Source of the DNA: Sulfolobus islandicus Y.N.15.51
GTDB taxonomy: Archaea > Thermoproteota > Thermoprotei_A > Sulfolobales > Sulfolobaceae
Reading direction: 5' to 3'
DNA: 64,000 nucleotides
Assembly (NCBI RefSeq): GCF_000022485.1
Contig: NC_012623.1
Location: 1,700,501 to 1,764,500 of the forward strand
Positions within the stretch are counted from its first letter, which is position 1; each line of letters begins with the position of its first letter. The translations under genes and the position numbers were made by a program. Shown piece after piece: positions 1 through 8,707 of the stretch. Under the pieces are notes generated by a model. It was not told the DNA's origin. It did no database searches and saw only the letters and a list, made by a program, of their open reading frames with translations.

Positions 1-1776
1 TTCTATTAGAACCTTTCTAATTTCCTTAGGTTTGTTTTCGTTCCCAAATGTAGGTGATATTTTTGGCGTAACTCTCCTTCTAATTGCGAACACCCTTATA
101 GTAACTATCTCTATTTCCCTATCACTCATAACGAAACCATATGTAGCTAAATGTTTATCCTCGAACACCTTTCTAATTTCATTAACGTTTTCTGGAACCT
201 GAATTGTCAGTTCCCATCCCTGCCCCTTATATCTAACATCGGCATATCTAATGAAGTAATCAACCTTTTTGAGCCTTTCAATTAATTTATTTTCTAACTC
301 CTTGAAGTCCCTCTCTAAGTCTCTAGGGTAAGATTTCCTAGCCTCAAAACGCCAGTCAGCAAGTAAAAGTCCTAATGCACTAAACAGTCCAGGATAAGGT
401 GGAATTATTACCCTTTTTATACCTATCTCATCGGCTAAATATAACGCATGTTGAGGACCAGCCCCTCCAAAAGCTATAAGAGAGAAATTTGACGGATCTA
501 AGCCCCTCTCAACAGTAACTAACCTTATAGCCCTAGCCATTTCTAAATTGACTAAATCTAACGCGACTTTACTTACCTCATATGGATCACCTAGTCTAGA
601 TAAGCCCTCTAAGGCCTTCTCTTTATAAAGTTTCATGTTTCCTCCTAATAATTCCTCTCCAAGTCTACCTAAGACTAAATTAGCATCAGTTATCGTTGGT
701 TTATTTCCCCCTTTGTTATAACATATCGGTCCGGGATCTGCACCAGCACTTATCGGTCCCACCCTTAAAGCGTTAGCCTCATCTCTCCATATAATCGTAC
801 CTCCTCCAGCTGAAACTTCTGCTAAGTCCACAAAGGGAAACCTTATCGGGTACCCGCTACCCTTAACCACTCTACCGTGATGAACCTCTCCTCCTACTTC
901 ATACTCAGAAGTTATCTCGAATTTGCCGTTTATTACGACTCCCGCTTTTGCTGTAGTCCCTCCCATATCAAAACTTATTAAGTTCTCCTCGGGAAGGAAA
1001 CTGGCTGACGCTATCACTCCAGCTGCAGGACCAGATTCTATTAATTGGACGGACTTATTTAAAGCCTCATTAATATCTACTAGCCCTCCAGAGCTTGACA
1101 TTATATAAAAATTATCAGTCGGTAAAGAAGACTGGATATTTTCAAGATAAGAGGAGACTATTGGCATTAAAGCTGCATTAATTACCGTGGTAGAAGTTCT
1201 TTCGTACTCTCGTGGTTCTGGAGCTACTTCTGAGGATATTGAGATATACTTAAAATATTTCTTTAAGACCTCCTTAGTCTTTAATTCATTATGTGGATTA
1301 ATATAAGAGTGTAAATAACTCACTGCTACGGCTTCGGCTTTTATCTTGCTTACCTTTTCCACTACCTCTATCTCATCTACCTCTTTTAAAATTTCACCAT
1401 CTGCATTAACTCTCTCATCTACCTCTATTCTTAACTCTCTGGGGACTATTTGGTTAGGTTTTTCGAAATACAGATCATACAATCTAGGCCTATTTTGTCT
1501 CCCTATTTCTATTACATCTCTAAAACCTTTAGTAGTAAGAAGAGCAGTTCTGGGAATGTTAAGATTCTCCTGCCCTAATAAAGCGTTTGTAGCTAATGTC
1601 GTGGCATGCACTACCTCCTCTACCTCGCAGTTTAAGCCTTTTATTACATTTTGTATTACCTCACCAGGATTTCTGGGATTAGTTAAAAATTTTATCGTAC
1701 TAACTTCACCTACCTCGGAGAGTATTATGAAATCAGTAAAAGTTCCTCCAATATCGATTGCAACCTTACACTTCAC
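1..1776 (-). CDS. hyuA: N-methylhydantoinase A / 5-oxoprolinase family protein, 3' end outside window
   Basis: The minus strand is open without a stop from a GTG at 1776 to the window edge. The protein begins [16 protein letters not shown], the phosphate-binding start of the hydantoinase/oxoprolinase A subunit (ASKHA fold), and continues with the family pattern [10 protein letters not shown] and a GFRD segment. The family opens cyclic amides (hydantoins, 5-oxoproline) with ATP. An in-frame TGA lies two codons before the GTG, and the nearby ATG at 1783 runs into a stop after five codons, so GTG 1776 is the only sensible start. The 592 codons seen are most of a usual ~650-700 residue subunit. 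A HyuB partner would be expected downstream, outside the window. Function is by family only; substrate unknown. Confidence 0.9.
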   Translation of the reverse strand, partial: MKCKVAIDIGGTFTDFIILSEVGEVSTIKFLTNPRNPGEVIQNVIKGLNCEVEEVVHATTLATNALLGQENLNIPRTALLTTKGFRDVIEIGRQNRPRLYDLYFEKPNQIVPRELRIEVDERVNADGEILKEVDEIEVVEKVSKIKAEAVAVSYLHSYINPHNELKTKEVLKKYFKYISISSEVAPEPREYERTSTTVINAALMPIVSSYLENIQSSLPTDNFYIMSSSGGLVDINEALNKSVQLIESGPAAGVIASASFLPEENLISFDMGGTTAKAGVVINGKFEITSEYEVGGEVHHGRVVKGSGYPIRFPFVDLAEVSAGGGTIIWRDEANALRVGPISAGADPGPICYNKGGNKPTITDANLVLGRLGEELLGGNMKLYKEKALEGLSRLGDPYEVSKVALDLVNLEMARAIRLVTVERGLDPSNFSLIAFGGAGPQHALYLADEIGIKRVIIPPYPGLFSALGLLLADWRFEARKSYPRDLERDFKELENKLIERLKKVDYFIRYADVRYKGQGWELTIQVPENVNEIRKVFEDKHLATYGFVMSDREIEIVTIRVFAIRRRVTPKISPTFGNENKPKEIRKVLIE

Positions 1777-1789
1777 ACTTCATACTCAC

Positions 1790-1806
1790 GATATTAGTAT
1801 TAAGGT
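1790..1806 (-). promoter_or_regulatory. Likely TATA promoter of the hydantoinase gene
   Basis: On the minus strand CTTAATAC, preceded by an A/C-rich BRE-like stretch, sits 21-28 bases before the GTG start at 1776. This is the normal spacing for a leaderless Sulfolobales transcript. The transposon pile begins only about 30 bases further upstream, so the promoter appears to have just escaped disruption. Confidence 0.45.
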
Positions 1807-2622
1807 TTTTCGGGGAACTTACATCACTAGTATTTCCTATATAGGCGTGACTCACCCCTACCGTCGGACTGAACATTGTGATAAAATTCACGAATATAGG
1901 TGTGACAAAGAGGTAGGGGTAATAGGAATAGATATATCAAAAGAACATTTAATAACTAGCAGGGGGAGGGTGAGAAGATACGAGAACAGTAAGAAGGGTT
2001 ATGAGGAAATCCTCAAGATGAAACCTTGCACAATAGTCCTAGAGCCTACCGGAGTATATGCAATAAAGCCTTCACAATACTTCAAGGAGAGAGGGATAAA
2101 AGTACCACAAGTCAGCCCAAACGTGTTATCAAGAGAAAAGAGTTTAGGGGAAAGAAAACAGATTTTTACGATGCAGAAAAATTAGAAAACATGGTTAACA
2201 AGGCTAAGGAGTACGATTACAACCCCTTAAAGGAAATGACAACACTCTTCCTAAAGGACATAGAGACGAAATACAAGAATAGGTTAAAGAGGGCATTATT
2301 CTTAGTAAGTGATAACGATAAGGTAAACAAGGATAGGTTGGAAAGACTTGCGAAAGGAGATTTTAAACGAGAAGAGTTCTACCAACTTGAATACACGCCA
2401 ATAGTGCTTGAGGAGATCAAAATCTTGGCTAAAAACCTCCTTGAGATTCAAGAGAGGTTGAAGGAGGTTAGGAGGATGATTGAGGGGCAAGTTCCTCAAG
2501 ATCATGTCCTATTGACTATACCAGCTGTTGGGAAGCTTGCAGCTGGTATTGTTGGTGATATTAGGCGTTTTCCTAAACCAGAGTCCTTTGTGGCTTATTG
2601 TGGTTTAGATCCCGTAGTTGAG

Positions 2623-3834
2623 CGGTAGACCCAAAATCACCTCCTTGAAAATAAATCTATAGTGTAAATAAGTGTTTCAATTATATTAAATGTAAAATTC
2701 TCTGGATTGAATAAATCAGGAAATAAAAGAATTAATAATAATCTAAACTCCTCTCTCCCCACCTCCCCCTTGAATATGATATATAAGGAGTAGAGTACAA
2801 GGGCCAGCACGAAGATCAACGTGCGAAAAACAAACTTAGTAGAACCAGTAAATGGAAGAAAAGCCTTAATGTTCCTATAAGAGGTCTCTATGGGACCTCT
2901 TACCTTATTATACAAATCCAACACTTCCCTCTTGGATAGGTCTAGATTAGTAGCCCCAGCAAAATAAACAAGACTCTTTCTCCTCACTTTTTCCTTGCTG
3001 TACACGAGAAGCCTGAACTTGACCTGCTCATCCCTCCTATGCCTCTTACTATTAGTTGTGTAATCCCCGTCAAACTCCTCATACACCTTAACATCCCCAA
3101 CAGGCACAGCAACTATATACTTGAACTGCGAAACGAAGTTGAGCACGTCAATCGTGTAGAAACCAGCGTCAAGAGTTATCAACCTTATCTTGAACCCCAT
3201 CGCGACGACTTGCTCCACGAGGGCCTTCACGATCTCTTCCTTAGTCATCCCCTTGACTTGAGTGACGAAGGCCAGTAGGAGCACTTTCCCATTAAACTTT
3301 GTCGTTGCAGTTGCGTAGTTCCAAGAGTTTCCCTCCTCCGAACTCCCGAGCCCTCCCACCGGTCTCCCGTACCACGTCTTGGTTGTCCAGTCTATTGAAA
3401 GATCTATCTCGTTGACTCCCTTCAGTACCTTCAAGGATATCTTCCTGGCGCTTTCCAAGAGTTTCTCAATAACTTCCACCCCTTGCTCCTCCACGTAATT
3501 CCTCACGGTCTGTGGGGACACGCCATACGCCCTCGACTTGCTTTCCACCGAATCGTTCCATAAACACGCTGAGATGAGGGTTCTCGCCACCTCTTCCCCT
3601 TTCTTTCCCTTGGAAGTTCAACATGGAAAGTAATTTATATCCTATTTGTTGAATGTTTGGTGAGGTAGACCGGGTGTTACCATCTCACTAACTCACGTGG
3701 TAATACTCAATCTCCCTCACCTTAAACCCTTTCTTCAATTGAATTCTTTATACTCTTATAAATTTCTTTATCTTTTATAAATTCGATATTATCCTATCAG
3801 AAATATTTTTTCTAATATGATTTTGGGTCTACCG
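2623..3834 (-). mobile_element. ISH3-family IS, copy A (1212 bp, TSD TTGAG)
   Basis: Both ends read CGGTAGACCCAAAATCA inward (2623 and the complement at 3834). The flanks are a perfect 5-bp duplication TTGAG (2618-2622 and 3835-3839); removing the element and one repeat restores the IS110 transposase reading frame across the junction. Two further copies lie at 17561-18782 and 56460-57674. The size and transposase suit the ISC1225-like IS4/ISH3 group of Sulfolobus; I do not assign a registered name. Confidence 0.88.
2637..3590 (-). CDS. ISH3-family DDE transposase (copy A, N-terminus damaged)
   Basis: DDE transposase: LSIDWTTKTWYG holds the first aspartate, ITLDAGFY the second, GPIETSYRN the glutamate. 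The helix-turn-helix-like segment YGVSPQTVRNYVEEQ lies near the start. Copies B and C begin about 35 residues earlier with MVTP. In copy A the matching ATG reading frame is lost because four bases (AATA) are missing near 3650 and one C is added near 3611, giving a TAG stop. Translation could only begin at the internal ATG 3590, so the protein is probably inactive. The 3' end overlaps the terminal repeat. Confidence 0.85.
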   Translation of the reverse strand: MARTLISACLWNDSVESKSRAYGVSPQTVRNYVEEQGVEVIEKLLESARKISLKVLKGVNEIDLSIDWTTKTWYGRPVGGLGSSEEGNSWNYATATTKFNGKVLLLAFVTQVKGMTKEEIVKALVEQVVAMGFKIRLITLDAGFYTIDVLNFVSQFKYIVAVPVGDVKVYEEFDGDYTTNSKRHRRDEQVKFRLLVYSKEKVRRKSLVYFAGATNLDLSKREVLDLYNKVRGPIETSYRNIKAFLPFTGSTKFVFRTLIFVLALVLYSLYIIFKGEVGREEFRLLLILLFPDLFNPENFTFNIIETLIYTIDLFSRR

Positions 3835-4095
3835 TTGAGAGGAGCGGGAAGGCTGTGGTAAGTAGGGGGATTTCCAAGAGGGGTAATAAGTACTTGCGTA
3901 GCTTGTTCTACTTTTTGGCAGTGAGGAATTATTCTAGGAATCCAACCTTATTGAAGTTTTATGAGACACACAAGGATAGGTTGAAAGGTAGGAAGTTGTA
4001 TGTTGCTTTGGCTAGGAAGTTGGCAAGGGTTGTTTGGAGTGTTTGGTATAATAATAAGCCTTATGAGCCTAAATAAGTAAGCCCTCCCTCGAATC

Positions 4096-4124
4096 GCCAC
4101 GTGGGTTGAAAGGACCCACGTGGC
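4096..4124 (+). other. Perfect hairpin at the 3' end of IS110 copy 1
   Basis: GCCACGTGGGT (4096-4106) pairs fully with ACCCACGTGGC (4114-4124) across a 7-base loop. It follows the transposase stop by 20 bases and lies inside the element. In IS110 relatives of the IS1111 group the guide RNA is encoded downstream of the transposase, so this may be part of such an RNA or a simple terminator. Which of the two cannot be decided from sequence. Confidence 0.6.
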
Positions 4125-4428
4125 AATGTTAGCTAATACTATGCTTGAAGTTTGAGCGAAAGATTTATTACTGAACGCCTATATAGGTTTTCCCTTGTAT
4201 TCTATTGATGTCCAGTCTATTGATATTTTTACACGTTTTCTTCCACCTAGTTCCTTAACGGAAATCGTTTTGATCACGTTTAGCATTTGGTCTATTACTT
4301 GTGGTTGTTCTTCCACGTAGTTTCTAACTGTTTGTGGTGATATGCCAAGCTCTTTTGTCTTGTTTTCTACTGAATCTTTTGTTAGTGCTGCTGTTACAAG
4401 GCACTACATGCTGACGCCTCTAACAAAC

Positions 4429-5589
4429 CTATGGGGATAACGAGTCTAGCGCGTCTCCCACGTCGAAGTCCTTGACATTAACTTCCTTACCCCTAGGAAT
4501 CCTAAAACTCTTCTTGACAACTCCCTTGTAAACACCGTCCTTTATAACATGATAACAAATGCTTGCAAGCTTTCCGGCAAGAGCACAAGTAGCTTGAGTA
4601 ACACTCTTCCCCCTAGCAATAAGCCTCTCATAATACCCTTTAAAAGGCTCAAGACCCCTAGCAACCTTGGCAACCAAGTAGAGAGCTCTACGCAAATACT
4701 TATTACCCCTAATCATACCGGAGTGAGACTCGCTATCACCACTCTGCTTAGTTTTGGGTGCAAAGCTTGCATAAGCCCTAGCAGCCTTAGAACTGGAAAA
4801 ACGGGAAACATCACCGAACTCAGCGTAAATAGTTGCAGCACTAATCAAACCAATTCCGGGGATCTTACTCAACTCAATTACTGGTTTTGGAATCTTGGAA
4901 ATTATCATATCCTCAACCTCCTTAATCATTTTCTCCAAGTTTTTTAACAGTTCAACTAATTGTTTTAACGCTAGTTTTTCCGCGTCGTTTAAGTTTCTCC
5001 CTAGTTTTTCTTTTAGTTCCTCCTTCTCTTCCTTGCTTAGTCCCTCCCCCTTTACTAGCTTTTCAAGTAGTTTTCTTCCCTTCTTGTCGAATGGTTGTAT
5101 TTTATATCCCGCGAATTCTAATATTTTCCTTATCTCGTTCTTTACTTGTGTTGTCTTCTCTACTAAGCTTTCCCTATATCTCGTTAGTTCTCTTAGCTCC
5201 ATTATTTCTCCTGTTGGTATGTATGATCCCTTGATTACTCCGGTCATGTGTGCTACTAGTAACCTTTGTGCGTCGAGTTTGTCTGTCTTTTTCCCTAGTA
5301 TTTCTGTTAGGTGTAGTGGGTTTATTACTGTTACCTTGTATCCTTTTTCCGTTAGTTTTTCGTGTAGGTAGAAGTAATATATTCCAGTTGCCTCTATTAT
5401 TCCTTCCTTATATTCTCCTAGGAATTTAATTAGTTCCTCTATTCCCTCGTTGTCGTGGTTGAATTCCTTTACCTCCTTGACGTATACTGCTGATTTTTCT
5501 TGTTCTACTACTAGTTCTCCCTTTGCTGCTGTTAGTTTGCTTTGTGAAATATCAATTGCGAAGGCCTTGTTTGTAACTTTTAATTCCAT
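4429..5589 (-). CDS. IS110-family transposase (DEDD RuvC-like)
   Basis: 386 residues, full length for IS110. The N-terminal RuvC-like domain shows AFAIDISQSKL (first Asp, about residue 13), IIEATGIYYF (Glu, about 66) and GKKTDKLDAQRL (two Asp, about 102 and 105). A long lysine/glutamate-rich coiled coil (about 180-240) separates it from the transposase-20 domain with IPGIGLISAATIYAEFGD (about 245) and the catalytic serine block SGDSESHSGMIRGNKYL (about 290). In this family the enzyme is a recombinase guided by a bridge RNA from the same element. ATG 5589 is preceded by the structured leader 5590-5883. All key residues are present, so it may be active. Confidence 0.92.
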   Translation of the reverse strand: MELKVTNKAFAIDISQSKLTAAKGELVVEQEKSAVYVKEVKEFNHDNEGIEELIKFLGEYKEGIIEATGIYYFYLHEKLTEKGYKVTVINPLHLTEILGKKTDKLDAQRLLVAHMTGVIKGSYIPTGEIMELRELTRYRESLVEKTTQVKNEIRKILEFAGYKIQPFDKKGRKLLEKLVKGEGLSKEEKEELKEKLGRNLNDAEKLALKQLVELLKNLEKMIKEVEDMIISKIPKPVIELSKIPGIGLISAATIYAEFGDVSRFSSSKAARAYASFAPKTKQSGDSESHSGMIRGNKYLRRALYLVAKVARGLEPFKGYYERLIARGKSVTQATCALAGKLASICYHVIKDGVYKGVVKKSFRIPRGKEVNVKDFDVGDALDSLSP

Positions 5590-5659
5590 GCTTGTGTATT
5601 ACGCGTTTCTCGAGATATTTTTTGTTCTCATAATACCTTGTTTTCTTTGCATAGTGTTA

Positions 5660-5780
5660 AGTGTTTCAGCCCCTAGAGTATTTTGTTACAACCTCCTACT
5701 CGGGGGTTTTTATCCCCTCTTGTTAGATCGTTCTAGGGGCTTCACAGCTAGCCTTGTAGATGGGGTTTTATCCCCATGTT
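5660..5780 (-). ncRNA. Candidate bridge RNA in the IS110 copy 2 leader
   Basis: The 294-base leader upstream of the transposase holds nested pairing: AGCCCCTAGA (5668-5677) pairs perfectly with TCTAGGGGCT (5732-5741), enclosing the hairpin GGGGG/CCCC at 5702-5717; a further hairpin ATGGGG/CCCCAT lies at 5760-5777. The two loops are near-identical in the minus strand (GGGGATAAAAACCCCC and GGGGATAAAACCCC). IS110 bridge RNAs are known to arise from this side of the element and to have two binding loops, which fits. Transcription and targets are not shown by the sequence. Confidence 0.5.
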
Positions 5781-6120
5781 TTCTATGAGCTTATGTTGTT
5801 TTTCTCCTTACTTGTTTATTTCCTTTTCTCTTGTAATACTTGGTTTTATTCGTTCTCTTGTTTTGCGTGGATTGCCCCGTAGGAGTGTTTTCTTGACTTC
5901 TTCTGCCCTTCTTCCCTTGAAGTTTATGATGGAAAATAATTTTTCCTCGATTTGCACACGTATTTTAGGGGAGATGTAGTCTGGTGTTGTCAAGTGTTTC
6001 TCCCCTAAAGTAATACCAGACTACATCTCCCTTAACTTTTTCTCTAATTACAAAATTTTCTGGGTTAGAAAAAATTATGCAATGCAATTATTTTTGTAAA
6101 ATGAATTTGGGGTCTAAGGA

Positions 6121-6228
6121 TAGAGGTGCTATTATAGTTGCTACATAACTATAAGTAAAGAAGTCATACCATTCTAGGGCCATTCCAAAGCTAGATGCAA
6201 TTATTACCTTATTTTTCATCGAAACCAT
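6121..6228 (-). pseudogene. MFS transporter (MHS family) N-terminal stump
   Basis: From ATG 6228 the frame reads MVSMKNKVIIASSFGMALEW then YDFFTYSYVATIIAPL before it is cut by the ISH3-like end at about 6120. The FGMALEWYDFF segment is the hallmark start of metabolite:H+ symporters of the major facilitator family. Only the first 36 codons remain; the rest is not found on the other side of the transposon pile, so DNA was deleted as well as inserted. Confidence 0.7.
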
Positions 6229-6291
6229 AATTAATCGTCTCCTAAACGTCTTAATAAACTTTTCTAACTATGAGAGAAAAATCATTAATGA

Positions 6292-6974
6292 CTAATATTC
6301 CATTTTTGTGATTATATTAATATTATTTTTTAAATATACTATCAACTCGTTCTTATATTCTACTAGTGGAGTAATTGTACTTCCATCTATCTTAAAAGGT
6401 ATGTCATGTCCTGGTACAATCACCTTACCTATAGATAAAGCCCTATTTATACTTTAATATTATAATATGCAAAGGAGGTCTTCCTCCTCTTAGCATCGCT
6501 TATATATTTTATTGCATCGCCTACGAATAGTACATCGTCGTATAAAGTTCCCATAGTACCTGCAGTATGCCCAGGCAATAAAATAAACTTCAAACCATAT
6601 ATTTCGTCTCCATTCTTTACTTTAACTAATTTATCCTTAAGAAGGGTAGGTAAATAATTTACTATATATGGATCAGAAGTCCCACTTAAAGCGTATTCAA
6701 CTTCTCTTTGAGACACATATACTTTTGCTTTAGGAAATATCAAGGAGTTTAGTGAATGATCATAATGCAAATGAGAGACAATAACTCCATCAATGTCCGA
6801 AACTGAAAGACCAATACTTTTTAATGAGTTCAATAAAGCCTCCTTATTGCCAAAATGGCCCGGATCATAGATTAAGGTCTTACCATCACTTTGTATGAGA
6901 GAGATGTTGCAAAATCCTAAAAAACCTAAATTAGTATAAAGGGGAACTCCAAGTAAAAGAACTTTCCAAACCAT
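6292..6974 (-). pseudogene. Metallo-beta-lactamase fold hydrolase with one frameshift
   Basis: The first 175 codons carry VSHLHYDHS (zinc HxHxDH), a later LLPGHTAGT histidine and FVGDAI aspartate: a complete zinc site up to that point. Translation then stops at TAA near 6447. In the next frame the protein continues (about SINRALSIGKVIVPGHD, then ..STITPLVEYKNELIVYL) to a TAG at 6292-6294, supplying the last histidine. One extra A in the AAA run near 6455 would join the two. Likely a lactonase/quorum-quenching-like hydrolase by fold; substrate unknown. Real decay or a sequencing error. Confidence 0.75.
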
Positions 6975-7387
6975 GATATATAATAGCTCAATATACCATT
7001 TAAAGATTAGCTAGCAAAATAATAATTATAATATATTTTAAAAATTATTTGCTTAAACGTTCAAAAGCATAAACTAACTTTAACATAGTGTGAATATAAT
7101 GTAGTCATTTAGGTATAAATTTGTACTTTAACGTAAAAGACACCTCTGACAATCTAGGCTTGACTTACTCCATGTAGAGAATTCCTCTATTGATAGTGCC
7201 AATATTAAGTTATAAATTTTGTCATAATGTAATCCGTTATAGAGTATAACGTTACTTATACCCTTATAAACTCACTTACTCATTTTCATCTTAATAGCGG
7301 CACTCTTACTCTATTTAATAATTTATAACACAATAAAGATACTATTTCTACACTATTCGCCCCAAAGAGTAATTTCATTAACACATT
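6975..7387. other. Intergenic stretch without recognisable gene
   Basis: AT-rich, many stops in all frames, no pairing beyond chance noticed. It may hold the upstream region of the hydrolase at 6974 and of the small gene at 7420. Confidence 0.4.
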
Positions 7388-7394
7388 CCTTTAA
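7388..7394 (+). promoter_or_regulatory. TATA-like box before small ORF 7420
   Basis: CCTTTAATAAC centred about 28 bases before ATG 7420 has the spacing of an archaeal leaderless promoter, and supports the small ORF being a real gene. Confidence 0.35.
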
Positions 7395-7419
7395 TAACAC
7401 CTGTGAGTAGTTTATATAT

Positions 7420-7569
7420 ATGAGAATTGTTGAAGATGAAGATGGAGAAAGATTCCTTGAGTTAGAGAATGATGAGGATATAGATAAATTATTTGATGAA
7501 GTAATAAAGAAAGTTAAGGAGAAAGCTAAAGCCCGTAAACCTTCTTATGAGACCCAACCTCCCAAATGA
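7420..7569 (+). CDS. Small acidic protein, possible antitoxin, tail-to-tail with RelE-like gene
   Basis: 49 codons: MRIVEDEDGERFLELENDED, then a charged amphipathic helix ending ..KAKARKPSYETQPPK. Composition (acidic N-terminus, basic helix) is like short antitoxins or their fragments, but I do not recognise the family. Its last 44 bases overlap, on the other strand, the 3' end of the RelE-like toxin 7526-7834. The last dozen residues are simply the complement of the toxin end, so the original stop may have been lost. A TATA-like box sits at the right distance. Confidence 0.45.
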   Translation: MRIVEDEDGERFLELENDEDIDKLFDEVIKKVKEKAKARKPSYETQPPK

Positions 7570-7834
7570 AAACTACACAATTTTTTGGATCAACGCTATA
7601 AAGTATCCTTATATCTCCCGTAACTTTTATAGAGAACATTGGATTACCGTATTTATCCTTACCTAACTTCTCCCTAGAGTATTTGAAAGGGTCATTTCTG
7701 AGCAATTTAAGCTTCTCCCTTATGTTATTCAAAATTTTTATGTTAGAAAATTCGTTAGATAGATAGTCTACAAATTCTTCGAAAGTTACAGCTTTCCTCA
7801 TCTTAAACCTTATTTTCCATTCTTTACAAACCAC
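7526..7834 (-). CDS. RelE/ParE-family toxin
   Basis: 102 residues. The core KLRNDPFKYSREKLGKD-like segment, then GNPMFSIKVTGDIRILYSVD and VVFIWEVGSHKKVYG, is the RelE/ParE beta-sheet pattern: a ribosome-dependent mRNA interferase or gyrase-type toxin in known members. Start is GTG 7834: a TTTTAAA box lies about 24 bases upstream; an internal ATG 11 codons later is the alternative. No antitoxin gene lies directly upstream on the same strand, which is unusual; the only candidate partner is the convergent 49-residue ORF. Confidence 0.75.
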   Translation of the reverse strand: MVCKEWKIRFKMRKAVTFEEFVDYLSNEFSNIKILNNIREKLKLLRNDPFKYSREKLGKDKYGNPMFSIKVTGDIRILYSVDPKNCVVFIWEVGSHKKVYGL

Positions 7835-7895
7835 AATAATACAGAAATAAAACTCATTTAAAACTTTTCTGTTTCTTTCCCTATTCCTTTATTAT

Positions 7896-8090
7896 CTCAA
7901 TAGTAGTCATAAGAGACGTAATTTATTCGAACAGCTATTCAGATACGCCTTCTACAAGCATAGAAGGAAAATAGTGTGTGAATGCCTGCTCGTAAAATAT
8001 AAGATAAAACTGATAGAAATATCTTTCAATAGAAAATTTAGAAAATATATAGTATATAGTAAGTTATGCATACACGGTAAAAGAGCGTAA
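7896..8090 (+). pseudogene. Decayed TnpB fragment
   Basis: An open stretch reads ..RNLFEQLFRYAFYKHRRKIV, then ..KYKIKLIEISF.. and YSKLCIHGKRA before TAA. This follows the order seen in the intact TnpB at 47.4-48.6 kb (RIYRSAFSSMKNAI .. VPVVLVNPSYTSTVCPVHG), i.e. the helix before the zinc ribbon and its first Cys-x-His-Gly. No start and no nuclease motifs remain. Weak but consistent alignment. Confidence 0.4.
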
Positions 8091-8525
8091 AATTATTAGC
8101 GATGATATTTATGAGAAACTAATAGTCATTTTAGGAGACCTTCATTAAAGATTTTATTTTATATTCATTTATATTTCCGATAAAACGAATGAAATTGTTG
8201 TTCAAAATGAGATTAATTAAATGATGATTTAAAGCAGAATATGGGATTTTATAAATAATGAATACTAGTAAATTTAAATGGCAAAAACAATAACTTATAA
8301 CAATTTTGGCAAATGTTGCTTTGTGGAATTCTTCAGTTTTTCTCAATAGGAACGTATAGCTAAATTTTAACTCAACATAAGATTTAGAATTTATTTTACT
8401 TCTCCTAGCTTAAGATCTAAGAAAATTCAACTAATCCACAAAGCAGGCACATGTTCAGAGTGTGGACAACAATTTCGTTCATTTGAAATTTGGTTAAAAT
8501 TTCCTTAAAGTTGTATCATTTAAAC
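8091..8525. other. Gap with a zinc-ribbon-like scrap, otherwise nothing recognised
   Basis: A plus-strand scrap at about 8400-8507 reads ..IQLIHKAGTCSECGQQF.. and ends WLKFP-stop: half a zinc ribbon (CxxCG) as found at the end of small archaeal regulators, with no second Cys pair. The rest is AT-rich and closed in all frames; a 71-codon frame at 8131-8346 on the minus strand has no gene-like features. Confidence 0.3.
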
Positions 8526-8660
8526 TCAGTGAGCCGGGAATAATGACTCCGTGGGGTCTATGAAGAACCCTTGCATGCTCATGAACTCAAATACTGCAGG
8601 TACTCCTCCAAGTAAAAGCAGTAATATTCCCGTAATCATCAATAAAAGTGGTAATCTCAC
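8526..8660 (-). CDS. Small one-helix membrane protein
   Basis: 44 codons from GTG 8660: RLPLLLMITGILLLLLGGVP gives one clear transmembrane helix, followed by a short soluble tail (AVFEFMSMQGFFIDPTESLF). An inner ATG at codon 8 is an alternative start. It lies just downstream of the hemerythrin gene on the same strand (48 bases). The clean hydrophobic/soluble design is gene-like but I recognise no family. Confidence 0.35.
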   Translation of the reverse strand: MRLPLLLMITGILLLLLGGVPAVFEFMSMQGFFIDPTESLFPAH

Positions 8661-8707
8661 ACGTTTCTTGCTTTTAGACTAAGGATTTATACGAAACACC
8701 TAAGCTA

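Larger units (their letters stand above)
1847..4076 (+). pseudogene. IS110 transposase, frameshifted and interrupted
   Basis: Three pieces join into one IS110 transposase. Piece one (frame of GTG 1847) has the RuvC aspartate in GVIGIDISKEH and the glutamate in VLEPTGVY. Piece two (about 2118-2628) has KKTDFYDAEKL with the next acidic residues and the C-terminal transposase-20 region (TIPAVGKLAAGIVGDI). Piece three (about 3838-4076) carries the catalytic serine region, SGKAVVSRGISKRGNKYL. Pieces one and two are out of frame by one base at a CCC run near 2116-2118, where one added C restores the protein. Pieces two and three are separated by the ISH3 copy. The start is uncertain because no ATG fits. 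Confidence 0.8.
1846..4177 (+). mobile_element. IS110-family element, split by an ISH3-family insertion
   Basis: The element carries a RuvC-type (DEDD) transposase and lies between two direct copies of the palindrome CCTATATAGG (1836-1845 and 4178-4187). IS110 elements normally lack terminal inverted repeats, so the exact ends are inferred from these repeats and from the shared end sequence seen again near 43.74 kb. It is interrupted at 2623-3834 by an ISH3 element. Its right flank is the middle of another transposase gene (4186-4400), so it jumped into older transposon DNA. Without the inserted copy it would be about 1.1 kb. Confidence 0.75.
4401..5883 (-). mobile_element. IS110-family element, copy 2 (about 1.48 kb, apparently complete)
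   Basis: Ends were set by where the interrupted ISH3-like transposase resumes (CTTG at 4400; AGTG at 5884); they are good to a few bases because IS110 makes no inverted repeats and little or no duplication. It holds one intact transposase and an unusually long structured leader of nearly 300 bases. Size and content resemble ISC1491 of Sulfolobus, stated as a resemblance only. Not related closely to the IS110 element at 1.8-4.2 kb. Confidence 0.78.
4186..6116 (-). pseudogene. Older ISH3-like element and transposase, split by IS110 copy 2
   Basis: Two minus-strand pieces line up with the ISH3 transposase of copies A-C at clearly lower identity. 5993-5884 gives MTTPDYISPK..INFKGRRAEEVKKTL; 4400-4186 continues with TAALTKDSVENKTKELGISP, then YVEEQ and SIDWT with the first catalytic Asp. 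The IS110 element 4401-5883 sits exactly between KKTL and VTAAL. The rest of the transposase (beyond GKP) is gone, cut where IS110 copy 1 ends. The outer end near 6100-6116 (ATTTTTGTAAAATGAATT then GGGGTCTA) matches the lone end at 56.3 kb. Confidence 0.75.

Noticed and set aside
1346-2185. 279-codon plus frame covering hydantoinase and IS110 start
   Set aside because: First 170 codons are antisense to the hydantoinase gene; only the part after about 1847 is real transposase.
2026-2185. Programmed frameshift in the IS110 transposase
   Set aside because: No slippery heptamer or stimulatory stem; IS110 transposases are normally made from one frame, and the gene is also split by ISH3.
8131-8346. 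71-codon minus-strand frame
   Set aside because: No motif, AT-driven composition, and no promoter or neighbour support.
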